A DNA stretch of 6,055 nucleotides from Actinomycetota bacterium (GCA_005883885.1 VAYF01000092.1:1-6055); one strand, 5' to 3'. Shown: positions 1-5,468, counted from the first letter of the stretch. The notes: generated from the sequence alone by a model not told the origin. Numbers and translations are program-made.

Positions 1-1
1 G

Positions 2-205
2 CTCACCGGTTCCCTCCGGCCGGCACCGGGGATGCAACAGCGGCTGGCGGCGGCCCGCGGCGCGGGCTGTACGGCGGTGTTCGCCCCGGGCCCCGCCGAG
101 GGCCCTCCGCCCGGGCTGACGGTCCACACGGTTACCCACGTGACGCAGGCGCTCGGTTGGGCGATCTCCGGGGCTGCGATGACGCGCCGGGCCCGTGCGT
201 CGTAG
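2..205 (+). CDS. radA: RadA/Sms DNA repair ATPase, C-terminal end (partial, 5' end outside window)
   Basis: Only the last 67 residues are visible; the gene runs in from the left edge in the frame starting at base 2 and stops at TAG 203-205. RadA is a RecA-like ATPase that promotes branch migration in homologous recombination, and it ends in a Lon-protease-like domain. The visible part matches the end of that domain. It opens with LTGSLRPAPGMQQRL, corresponding to the family's G-x-LRP...RL signature, followed by a short alanine-rich helix, a strand ending in AP, and a final V-x-V...QAL segment before a basic tail (TRRARAS). The position upstream of carD fits, since radA lies near carD in many actinobacteria. 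The ATPase core cannot be checked here. The call rests on a short region, but the motif spacing is characteristic. Confidence 0.82.
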   Translation, partial: LTGSLRPAPGMQQRLAAARGAGCTAVFAPGPAEGPPPGLTVHTVTHVTQALGWAISGAAMTRRARAS

Positions 206-207
206 AG

Positions 208-234
208 CATCCGGAACGTCTGAAGGGCCGGATG
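208..234 (+). terminator. Inverted repeat just after radA stop, possible terminator
   Basis: CATCCGG (208-214) and CCGGATG (228-234) form a perfect 7-bp stem with a 13-nt loop, starting 3 nt after the radA stop codon. A G-U pair can extend the stem. No T-run follows, so it is not a canonical intrinsic terminator; it could be an imperfect terminator or a 3'-end stabiliser. The position is the main support. Confidence 0.3.
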
Positions 235-258
235 TGCACCCTGACCTGCGGTTTCGTG

Positions 259-288
259 TTGCGGCGGAAGGGCTCCGCGTGTTATCCT
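259..288 (+). promoter_or_regulatory. Candidate sigma-A-type promoter for carD
   Basis: TTGCGG (259-264) resembles a -35 element and TATCCT (283-288) a -10 element (4 of 6 consensus positions), with an 18-nt spacer. They lie in the 126-nt gap between radA and carD, about 40 nt before the carD start, leaving room for a short leader with the ribosome binding site AGGGAGGG (321-328). It is the best match I could find in the gap, but such matches are weak evidence in G+C-rich DNA. Confidence 0.35.
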
Positions 289-331
289 CCTGACTAGTCA
301 ACCGGGCGATTCCGCCTCCAAGGGAGGGTTC

Positions 332-847
332 GTGACGTTCCGAAAAGGCGACACGGTCGTGCATCCTGAACACGGTGCCGCCGTTATCGAAGAAGTACGC
401 GTCAAGGAGTTCCTCGGAGAGAAGCGGAAGTACCTGGTCCTTCGGGTGGTCTACGGTGATCTGACCGTGCTCGTGCCGATCGATTCGACCGATCAGGTCG
501 GGTTGCGTCCGTGCGTCAGCAAGAACGAAGCCAAGAAGATCCTCAAGGTGCTCACGGAGGACGAGACCTCGGTCGCTGCCAACTGGAGCCGCCGGTTCAA
601 GAACAACCTCGAGAAGCTCCACTCGGGCGACCCTTACGAGGTCGCCGAGGTGCTTCGGAACCTCGCCATCCGGGATCGCGAGAAGGGGTTGTCGGCCGGC
701 GAGAAGCGGATGATCACGAAGGCCCGGCAGATCTTGATCTCGGAGCTCTCCTTCGCGACGGAGAAGTCGGAGGACGAGGCCGAGGCGTTGATCGACGGGA
801 TCCTCGACGACTCGCACGGCGCGAAGATCTCGGCCGCCCAGGCCTGA
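332..847 (+). CDS. carD: CarD family RNA polymerase-binding transcription factor
   Basis: CarD binds the RNA polymerase beta subunit and stabilises the open promoter complex, which matters especially at rRNA promoters in mycobacteria. The 171-residue product is close to the usual length of about 160. The N-terminal RNA polymerase interaction domain (about residues 1-55) carries the hallmark FRKGDTVVHPEHGAAVIE. The helical DNA-binding domain (about 64-160) contains NWSRRFKNN, whose tryptophan (W85) is at the same position as the Mycobacterium tuberculosis CarD residue that wedges into the upstream edge of the transcription bubble. The GTG start at 332 is supported by AGGGAGGG a few nucleotides upstream and by the conserved N-terminus starting at residue 3. 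The downstream neighbour PIN/TRAM is on the same strand after 121 nt, so the two may share a transcript. Nothing looks damaged. Confidence 0.95.
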   Translation: MTFRKGDTVVHPEHGAAVIEEVRVKEFLGEKRKYLVLRVVYGDLTVLVPIDSTDQVGLRPCVSKNEAKKILKVLTEDETSVAANWSRRFKNNLEKLHSGDPYEVAEVLRNLAIRDREKGLSAGEKRMITKARQILISELSFATEKSEDEAEALIDGILDDSHGAKISAAQA

Positions 848-938
848 CCGCCTCACACAGCGTTCCACCGCACCGCCTTTCCCAGCGTATCTCAGGTCGC
901 TCGCGCTTGCGTCCGATGACTCAGACGGCGGAGGGAAC

Positions 939-951
939 CGTCCGGACGTCC
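939..951. promoter_or_regulatory. Two overlapping palindromes upstream of the PIN/TRAM gene
   Basis: CGTCCGGACG (939-948) is a perfect 10-nt palindrome and overlaps GGACGTCC (944-951), a perfect 8-nt palindrome. They sit in the 121-nt gap between carD and the PIN/TRAM gene, 8 nt before its ribosome binding site GAGGA (959-963). They could be a dimeric repressor site or a small hairpin in the leader, or chance in G/C-rich sequence. I see no clear promoter in this gap. Confidence 0.2.
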
Positions 952-968
952 TTCCGCTGAGGACGCGT

Positions 969-2042
969 ATGACGGTCGACGAGGGTCGGAAGGCGACGCT
1001 GCGCGGACGCCTGGTCGAGGCGGTCCGCTTGATCTTCGTTGCCGTCTTCGGGGCCGTCGGCTACCAGCTCGGGACCTATGCAACTGCCACGACCGGCGGC
1101 CGAGCGATCCTGTACGTCTTCCTGGGCGCGGCGTCCGGTTACGTCTGCGGCGGCGTGTTCGGCCGACTGACGCTCGAGGCCGTGCGCGGCCTGGAGGAGG
1201 AGTTCTCGCGACGCCCGGCGGCCGAGGTCGCGGGAGGGGTCGTCGGCCTCGTGACCGGGCTCGTGGTCGCCGCGCTGCTCTGCCTGCCGCTGCTGTTCAT
1301 CCCGGTCACCCTGGCCTGGCCGGCAGCGCTCTTCGTGTTCCTGGTGCTCGGGTCGCTGGGGATCCGGCTCGGTCAGGCGAAGTACGAGGACCTCTTCGGT
1401 CTGTTCGGCATGAAGCCGCGAGCGACCGCGCGCGCCGGCGGCGACGTCCACGTCGTCGACACGAGCGCGCTGATCGACGGGCGGATCGCCGACCTGGTCT
1501 CGACGGGCTTCATCTCGGGCACCGTGCTGCTGCACGAAGGGGTGCTCCGGGAGCTTCAAGCGATCTCCGACTCGTCGGACCCGCGGCGGCGGACCCGCGG
1601 ACGGCGCGGTCTCGACGTGTTGGTCGAGCTCCAGAAAGCGCCGACGGTGCAGTTCCAGCTGGTCGAGGAGCCGGGGGTCCAAGACGTCGACGCCGCGCTC
1701 GTACGGCTCGCCCGCGAGCGGAGCGCGTCGCTGATCACCGTCGACCACAACCTGGCGAAGGTGGCCGAGGCGCTCCGGGTCTCCGTCGCGCAGATCAACG
1801 CCCTCGCCTCGAAGTTCCGTCTGCCGTACGCAGCGGGCGACGAGCTCGTGGTCCGGCTCGTGAAGGACGGTCGCGAGCACGGACAGGGGGTCGGATACCT
1901 GGACGACGGCACGATGGTCGTCGTGGAGGACGCGGCCGAGCACATCGGGGGTCAGGTCGAGGTCCAGGTCCGCAACGTGCTGCAGACGACGACCGGCAGG
2001 ATGATCTTCGCGAACCTCGACGCGCCAGCCCGCTCCGGCTGA
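969..2042 (+). CDS. PIN/TRAM domain membrane protein (YacL-like putative ribonuclease)
   Basis: The family is the membrane-anchored PIN-TRAM proteins (YacL in Bacillus), presumed RNA-cutting enzymes whose targets are not established. The 357-residue product has four predicted membrane helices (about residues 19-37, 44-66, 87-111 and 113-132). A cytoplasmic PIN nuclease domain follows (about 158-275). The acidic metal-binding residues are all present: D164 in VVDTSALIDGRI, E195 in GVLREL, D241 in DVDAALVRLA and D259 in ITVDHNLAKVA. A TRAM domain, a small RNA-binding beta barrel, covers about 286-347. The ATG at 969 follows GAGGA (959-963) with 5-nt spacing. The gene lies between carD and ispD, where Firmicutes carry yacL. 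The complete active site suggests a working enzyme; the substrate is unknown. Confidence 0.92.
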   Translation: MTVDEGRKATLRGRLVEAVRLIFVAVFGAVGYQLGTYATATTGGRAILYVFLGAASGYVCGGVFGRLTLEAVRGLEEEFSRRPAAEVAGGVVGLVTGLVVAALLCLPLLFIPVTLAWPAALFVFLVLGSLGIRLGQAKYEDLFGLFGMKPRATARAGGDVHVVDTSALIDGRIADLVSTGFISGTVLLHEGVLRELQAISDSSDPRRRTRGRRGLDVLVELQKAPTVQFQLVEEPGVQDVDAALVRLARERSASLITVDHNLAKVAEALRVSVAQINALASKFRLPYAAGDELVVRLVKDGREHGQGVGYLDDGTMVVVEDAAEHIGGQVEVQVRNVLQTTTGRMIFANLDAPARSG

Positions 2043-2047
2043 CATCA

Positions 2048-2063
2048 GCCCGAGCGATCGGGC
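2048..2063 (+). terminator. GC-rich hairpin with GNRA tetraloop after the PIN/TRAM stop
   Basis: GCCCGA (2048-2053) pairs perfectly with TCGGGC (2058-2063) around the tetraloop GCGA, a GNRA-type loop that stabilises RNA hairpins. It begins 5 nt after the TGA stop of the PIN/TRAM gene and lies in the 63-nt gap before ispD. No T-run follows (the next bases are mostly C), so read-through into ispD is likely. It may be a partial terminator or an RNA processing or stability element. Confidence 0.35.
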
Positions 2064-2105
2064 CCCCGCCCTGCGCGTACCGAGCGCTTCTGCCATGCTG
2101 CGGCG

Positions 2106-2801
2106 ATGACCGAAGGGGGTGCGCGCGCCGCGGCCATCCTGCTCGCCGCTGGTGCGGGCAAGCGCCTCGGTGCCGAGCGCCCGAAGGCCCTCCTTCCGAT
2201 CGGGGAGCGAACGATGCTCGCGGTGGCCGCCGCCGGTGCCGCAGCTTGCCCGAAGATCGGGGCGATCGTCGTTGCGGCGCCTCCCGGCTACGAGGAGGAG
2301 GCGCGCTCGTGCGTCGAGGGGCTGCCCGTCCCCACCACGATCCTGACCGGTGGGCGGACGCGGCAGGCATCGGTGCGAGCGGCGCTGACGGCCCTCGCGG
2401 CCGATGCCGAGATCGTCGCCGTGCACGACGCGGCCCGGCCCTTCGCGCCCCCTGATCTGTTCACGGCGGTGATCCGCGCCGTGGAGGGCGGCGCCGATGG
2501 CGCGCTGCCGGTGATCGCCGTCGCGGACACGGTCAAGCGGCTCGATGGGGTGCGCGTGGTCGACACCGTCGCTCGCACCGAGCTGGGCTTGGCGCAGACC
2601 CCGCAGGCGTTCCGGGTCCAGCTGCTCCGCGAAGCACACGATCGCGCGCTGGCAGCCGAGGAGAGGGTGACCGACGACGCGATGCTGCTCGAGCGGACCG
2701 CGACGATCGTCGCGGTCGCCGGCGACCCGAGGAACTTCAAGATCACGACGATGCTCGACCTCGCACGCGCCGAGGCACGGATGGGCGGCGTGCGTGCCTG
2801 A
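2106..2801 (+). CDS. ispD: 2-C-methyl-D-erythritol 4-phosphate cytidylyltransferase
   Basis: IspD transfers CMP from CTP to 2-C-methyl-D-erythritol 4-phosphate, the third step of the MEP isoprenoid pathway, in the cytosol. The 231-residue length is normal for the family. The nucleotide-binding loop ILLAAGAGKRLG (11-22) followed by PKALLPIGERTML (26-38) gives the expected R20 and K27. Also present are the CTP-site segment TGGRTRQASVRAAL (81-94), VHDAARPF (107-114), DTVK (141-144), TPQAFR (165-170), TDDA (189-192) and the C-terminal NFKIT (210-214) with catalytic-region K212. The ATG at 2106 is the only start that fits the conserved N-terminus, although no good Shine-Dalgarno sequence precedes it. 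The stop overlaps the ispF start by 8 nt, so the two consecutive-pathway enzymes are coupled. Confidence 0.96.
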   Translation: MTEGGARAAAILLAAGAGKRLGAERPKALLPIGERTMLAVAAAGAAACPKIGAIVVAAPPGYEEEARSCVEGLPVPTTILTGGRTRQASVRAALTALAADAEIVAVHDAARPFAPPDLFTAVIRAVEGGADGALPVIAVADTVKRLDGVRVVDTVARTELGLAQTPQAFRVQLLREAHDRALAAEERVTDDAMLLERTATIVAVAGDPRNFKITTMLDLARAEARMGGVRA

Positions 2802-3273
2802 GGCCCGGGTCCCGCGGACCGGTCTCGGATTCGACGTCCATCGGTTCGCGACGGGTCGTGAGCTGTGGCTCGGCGGCGTGCGGTTCGAGGGCGAGGACGG
2901 GCTGATGGGGCACTCCGACGGCGACACCGTCTGTCACGCGGTCGCCGACGCCTTGCTCGGCGCCTCCGCCCTCGGAGACGTCGGTGAGCACTTCCCCGAG
3001 TCCGACACCGCCAGCGAGGGGATCTCGGGGTCCGCCTTGCTGGGTCGCGTGGTGGAGCTGCTCGGGGGGGCCGGGTTCACCCCGTCCTCATGCGACGTCA
3101 CGGTCGTCGCCGACCGACCCGCGATCGCGCCGCGTCGTCAGGAGATCCGATCGCGGCTCGCCGAGATCCTGGCGATCCCGATCGACCGGATCTCGGTGAA
3201 GGCCACCCGCCCCGAAGGCCTGGGGCTCGCCGGCGACGGGATCGGGTGCCTCGCCGTCGCGGTGGTGGCGTGA
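2794..3273 (+). CDS. ispF: 2-C-methyl-D-erythritol 2,4-cyclodiphosphate synthase
   Basis: IspF cyclises CDP-methylerythritol 2-phosphate to methylerythritol 2,4-cyclodiphosphate, the fifth MEP pathway step, as a trimer with a divalent metal at each active site. The 159-residue product has the usual length. The metal ligands are visible as D14 and H16 in GFDVHRF and H48 in DTVCHAV; GHSDGD (39-44) and the acidic GDVGEHFP (61-68) are also conserved. The C-terminal KAT-RPE-GLG...G-GIG region (136-151) matches the nucleotide-binding motif, with R139-P140 where threonines are common. The GTG at 2794 lies inside the end of ispD, and no other start keeps the N-terminus. A run of seven G (3064-3070) lies in the gene, but the frame is intact across it. 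The stop overlaps rlmB by 4 nt. Confidence 0.95.
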   Translation: MPEARVPRTGLGFDVHRFATGRELWLGGVRFEGEDGLMGHSDGDTVCHAVADALLGASALGDVGEHFPESDTASEGISGSALLGRVVELLGGAGFTPSSCDVTVVADRPAIAPRRQEIRSRLAEILAIPIDRISVKATRPEGLGLAGDGIGCLAVAVVA

Positions 3274-4049
3274 GCGCCCCGGGTGCGCTGATGCGATCGA
3301 GCGGCGAGCTGATCACGGGACGGCGCGCGGTCGCCGAGGCGATCGGAGCGGGTCGTGTGGTCGAGGTGCTGGTCGCGCCCGGTGCACGCCGGAACCAGGG
3401 ACTCCGGGCGGTGCTCGGCGCGGCCGACCGCGCACGGGTGCCCGTGCGCGAGCTCGGCCCCGCCGACCTGGATCAGCTGGCGCGCGATCACCGAGGGGTG
3501 ATCGCGCGCGTTCGCTCGGCCGGCCCTCACGCAGAGCTCCTCTCGGAGCGCGACCTGGCCGAGACCGAGTGGGCCGAGGATGCGATCGCGGTCGTGCTCG
3601 ACGGGATCGAAGATCCCCAGAACCTCGGTGCCGCGGCGCGATCCGCCGAAGCCGCCGGCGCGTCCGTGCTCGTGAGCCGGACGCACCGCGGCGCCCCCGT
3701 GACGGATGCCGCCATCCGCGCGTCGGCCGGCGCGTTGCTGCACCTCCGGCACGCGCGCGTGGCGAACATCGCCCGCGCGATCGAGCGACTCCAGGAGACA
3801 GGGTTCACCGCGATCGGGCTCGACGGCGCCGCGGAGCGGAGCATCTTCGACACCCGATGTCCCGACGGCCGTTGCGCGATCGTGCTCGGGAGCGAAGGGG
3901 CCGGTCTGTCACGGTTGGTGCGCGACCGGTGCGATCTCCTCATCGCTCTGCCGATGCATGGCCGTGTGGATTCATTGAACGCCGCCGCCGCGCTCGCCGC
4001 CGTGTTGTACTCCTTCGTCCTGCCGCGTGGGCTGGGGGGAGACCGATGA
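3270..4049 (+). CDS. rlmB: 23S rRNA (guanosine-2'-O)-methyltransferase, TrmH/SpoU family (RlmB-like)
   Basis: RlmB methylates the 2'-hydroxyl of G2251 (E. coli numbering) in the 23S rRNA P-loop, using S-adenosylmethionine. The 259-residue product has an N-terminal substrate-binding domain (SGELITGRRAVAEAI, about 11-25, to about 95) and a C-terminal SPOUT knot domain. The three family motifs are complete: LDGIEDPQNLGAAARSAEA (110-128), VLGSEGAGLS (205-214) and LPMHGRVDSLNAAAALA (227-243). I chose the GTG at 3270 because GTGA (3270-3273) overlaps the ispF stop, the same coupling used at the next junction. The ATG at 3291 is an alternative and would remove seven non-conserved residues; neither has a strong Shine-Dalgarno. 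Exact RlmB specificity, versus another TrmH-type target, is inferred from length and context. Confidence 0.9.
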   Translation: MSAPGALMRSSGELITGRRAVAEAIGAGRVVEVLVAPGARRNQGLRAVLGAADRARVPVRELGPADLDQLARDHRGVIARVRSAGPHAELLSERDLAETEWAEDAIAVVLDGIEDPQNLGAAARSAEAAGASVLVSRTHRGAPVTDAAIRASAGALLHLRHARVANIARAIERLQETGFTAIGLDGAAERSIFDTRCPDGRCAIVLGSEGAGLSRLVRDRCDLLIALPMHGRVDSLNAAAALAAVLYSFVLPRGLGGDR

Positions 4050-4525
4050 ACGAGGGGCCGTCAGACCCGCCGCAGCCGTCGGGCCCCGAACCCGCCAGCA
4101 AGCCTCCCGGTTCGCGTTTCGAGGATCTCTCCGACTTCGAGGTTCCGGTCGATGCGGTCGCAACCGGAGCACGGACCCCGACCCTGATCACCGCCGCGGT
4201 CGTTCTGTTCGCGGGAGCGTTGTTCGCCGTCCTCTACCTCGTCTTGCTCCTGCCCTTCGCGTCGTCGGATCGGGGATCGTCGGTTTCAGGGGTCCTCGTC
4301 GGCTTCCTGCTCGTCTACGGGGTCCTCCAAGCGGTAGCCGGCTTGCTCGTGCTGCTGCTGCGGCAAAGCGGACGGTGGCTGGGGATCGTGCTCGCGTTCG
4401 TTGGGATCGGGCTCGGCATCGCGCGCGCGTCCTCGACGCCGGCGAGCGGTCTCGTCACGATCCTGCTCAACGGGTTCGTGATCTACGCGCTCGCCTCAAG
4501 CGGTCCGGCGTTCCGCCGAGGGTAG
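4046..4525 (+). CDS. Small four-helix membrane protein of unknown function
   Basis: I do not recognise the family. The 159-residue product starts with a hydrophilic, proline-rich tail (about residues 1-44; PPQPSGPEPASKPPG at 8-22) without a signal peptide. Four hydrophobic segments follow, at about 46-70, 81-105, 111-128 and 134-151. A short basic loop (RQSGR, 106-110) lies between helices 2 and 3, and the protein ends in a basic tail (FRRG). By the positive-inside rule the N- and C-termini and the middle loop are probably cytoplasmic. The ATG at 4046 overlaps the rlmB stop as ATGA and is preceded by GGGGGGAGA (4034-4042), so this start is firm. The gene is co-transcribed with the isoprenoid/rRNA methylase unit, and its stop is 12 nt before tRNA-Thr. 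Similar uncharacterised membrane proteins are common in actinobacteria; no function can be given. Confidence 0.85.
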   Translation: MNEGPSDPPQPSGPEPASKPPGSRFEDLSDFEVPVDAVATGARTPTLITAAVVLFAGALFAVLYLVLLLPFASSDRGSSVSGVLVGFLLVYGVLQAVAGLLVLLLRQSGRWLGIVLAFVGIGLGIARASSTPASGLVTILLNGFVIYALASSGPAFRRG

Positions 4526-4528
4526 ACT
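4523..4528 (+). promoter_or_regulatory. Possible -10 element for tRNA-Thr
   Basis: TAGACT overlaps the stop codon of the preceding gene and matches 4 of 6 positions of TATAAT, including the key first, second and last. It lies 9 nt before the mature tRNA 5' end, so transcription would start almost at the tRNA. No convincing -35 is seen 16-18 nt upstream. The tRNA may instead be processed from the upstream operon transcript. Confidence 0.22.
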
Positions 4529-4537
4529 CGGCACGTC

Positions 4538-4611
4538 GCCGGCGTGGCGCAGCCCGGTAGCGCAACCGACTTGTAATCGGTAGGTCGTCGGTTCGAATCC
4601 GACCGCCGGCT
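4538..4611 (+). tRNA. tRNA-Thr, anticodon UGU
   Basis: The full cloverleaf can be drawn. The acceptor stem is GCCGGCG (4538-4544) with CGCCGGC (4604-4610), plus discriminator T at 4611. The D stem is GCGC (4547-4550) with GCGC (4560-4563), and its loop contains the invariant GG. The anticodon stem is ACCGA (4565-4569) with TCGGT (4577-4581), and the loop CTTGTAA places TGT at 4572-4574. The variable loop is 5 nt. The T stem is GTCGG (4587-4591) with CCGAC (4599-4603) and the loop is TTCGAAT. All stems are perfectly paired. UGU reads ACA and other ACN threonine codons. CCA is not encoded. It is 74 nt long and lies 12 nt after the membrane-protein stop. Confidence 0.97.
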
Positions 4612-4650
4612 CTCGGTCTCTCTCGGAAGGTCGAGCACAAGTGAAGGCCC

Positions 4651-4668
4651 GCGTCCACGCTCGGACGC
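4651..4668. terminator. Hairpin between tRNA-Thr and the convergent DivIVA-like gene
   Basis: GCGTCC (4651-4656) and GGACGC (4663-4668) form a 6-bp GC-rich stem around a 6-nt loop. It lies 39 nt after the tRNA and 6 nt beyond the stop of the convergent gene, where transcripts from both strands should end. Neither side has a T-run, so termination from this element is plausible rather than shown. Confidence 0.3.
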
Positions 4669-4674
4669 AGGGGG

Positions 4675-5340
4675 CTACGGCACGGGCGGCTGTCGCTCCT
4701 CCAGGGCCTCTCCCACGACGATCACCGGGTCTTCGTCCGATCCGGTGGGCATGACGGCCTCGAGCTCGAGCAGCGAGATCCTCATGCGGTCGCGGATCGC
4801 CTGGGCCTCGCTCAACGTCAGCTCGCGCAGCGGCGCGATCTGGGCCCGTATGTTCGCCGCCTCTTCCTGTGCCTCGCCGAGCAACTTCTCGACGTGTGCC
4901 CGCGCCTCTCTCTCCGCCGCCAGAGCCTCGATGCGCTTCCTGGCGGCCTCTGTCCTCGCCTCGGCCACGATGCCGGAGGCCACGAGCTCCGCCCTCCCCC
5001 GGGAACGCTCGACGTCTCGATCGAACCGACGAACGAGCTCCATCAGGTGCTCGGAAACGCCCTCGTAGGGGTCACGGTCTGCGGCCGAGCCCGAGTCGCG
5101 TTCCCGCTGCAACGCCTCGACCTCTCCACGCGAGCGCTCCAGATCGGTCCGCGCTTGCTCGAGATCTTTGAGGTCGCGCAGGGCGCGATTGAGCCGAGAC
5201 TCGAGTTCGGATACCCGCGTCCGGACCAGGCGCAGATGCGCCAGGACTTGCTCCTGGTCGAACCCCCGCCGCACGACCTTGAAGGAAGGCACGGTGCGGC
5301 TCGGGTCGAGCGAGCGGGGACTACGCAGGTTGCCTTCCAT
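4675..5340 (-). CDS. DivIVA-domain coiled-coil protein
   Basis: DivIVA proteins are cytoplasmic coiled-coil scaffolds that bind curved membrane at poles or septa and recruit growth or division proteins. In this 221-residue protein the DivIVA signature is at residues 19-48: SFKVVRRGFDQEQVLAHL, with the conserved F-x-x-V...G-F/Y-D, then a heptad-like helix. Coiled coil extends over about 33-82. A short Gly/Ser/Asp linker follows (about 83-95), then a second long, Ala/Glu/Arg-rich helical region (about 96-195) and an acidic, proline-ending tail (200-221). There are no membrane helices. The ATG at 5338-5340 has GGAGAGGG just upstream. The protein does not resemble Wag31 closely enough for that name; it could equally be a SepIVA-like or other DivIVA paralogue. 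It converges on tRNA-Thr, and its leader is unusually structured. Confidence 0.85.
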   Translation of the reverse strand: MEGNLRSPRSLDPSRTVPSFKVVRRGFDQEQVLAHLRLVRTRVSELESRLNRALRDLKDLEQARTDLERSRGEVEALQRERDSGSAADRDPYEGVSEHLMELVRRFDRDVERSRGRAELVASGIVAEARTEAARKRIEALAAEREARAHVEKLLGEAQEEAANIRAQIAPLRELTLSEAQAIRDRMRISLLELEAVMPTGSDEDPVIVVGEALEERQPPVP

Positions 5341-5420
5341 GGCCCTCTCCGAAGCCGGGAAAGAAGGTTACGCCCTTCTGGGTAGCAACGTACCCCTGTC
5401 GGGCTATGCGGGGGAGGGCC
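5341..5420 (-). promoter_or_regulatory. Structured 5' leader of the DivIVA-like gene, ribosome binding site paired
   Basis: Reading the minus strand towards the start codon: GGCCCTC (5420-5414) can pair perfectly with GAGGGCC (5347-5341). The latter ends at the ATG and includes half of the Shine-Dalgarno stretch GGAGAGGG. After one mismatch, two further G-C pairs (5412/5349 and 5411/5350) cover the rest. Inside this closing helix are two adjacent hairpins: GGGTA/TACCC (5395-5391 with 5384-5380) and AGAAGG/CCTTCT (5379-5374 with 5367-5362), each with a 6-nt loop. The layout looks like a riboswitch or a thermosensor/protein-binding leader, but it matches no class I can name. No convincing promoter was seen upstream. 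Pairings are directly visible; function is inferred. Confidence 0.4.
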
Positions 5421-5468
5421 CGAAAGGCGGTATCTCGATCTCCGAACGCCCTAGCCGCAACGGATCCG

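Noticed and set aside
921..2927. A 668-codon open frame on the minus strand opposite the PIN/TRAM and ispD genes
   Set aside because: Its product is rich in Arg, Asp, His, Pro and Gly without any recognisable domain, and it lies fully antisense to two clear genes. Long antisense frames are expected in very G+C-rich DNA.
3090..3269. Upstream extension of the rlmB frame back to an ATG at 3090
   Set aside because: It would overlap ispF by 180 nt, and the added residues are Arg/Pro-rich shadow sequence. The RlmB N-terminal motif begins after 3291.
3569..4045. Upstream extension of the small membrane protein frame to 3569
   Set aside because: The extra 159 residues are an arginine-rich shadow of rlmB. 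The ATGA overlap and the purine-rich ribosome binding site mark 4046 as the start.
4611..4626. TCTCGG repeated twice after tRNA-Thr
   Set aside because: It is too short and simple to call an attachment-site repeat; no longer copy of the tRNA end was seen in the window.
4894..5385. Plus-strand open frame opposite the DivIVA-like gene
   Set aside because: It lacks any domain, and the minus-strand frame has a clear DivIVA signature, coiled coils and a ribosome binding site.
5431..5460. Promoter candidate for the DivIVA-like gene (TTGCGG at 5460-5455 on the minus strand)
   Set aside because: The -35-like box is fair, but the hexamer at the right spacing (GAGATA) is a poor -10, so I do not list it as a feature.
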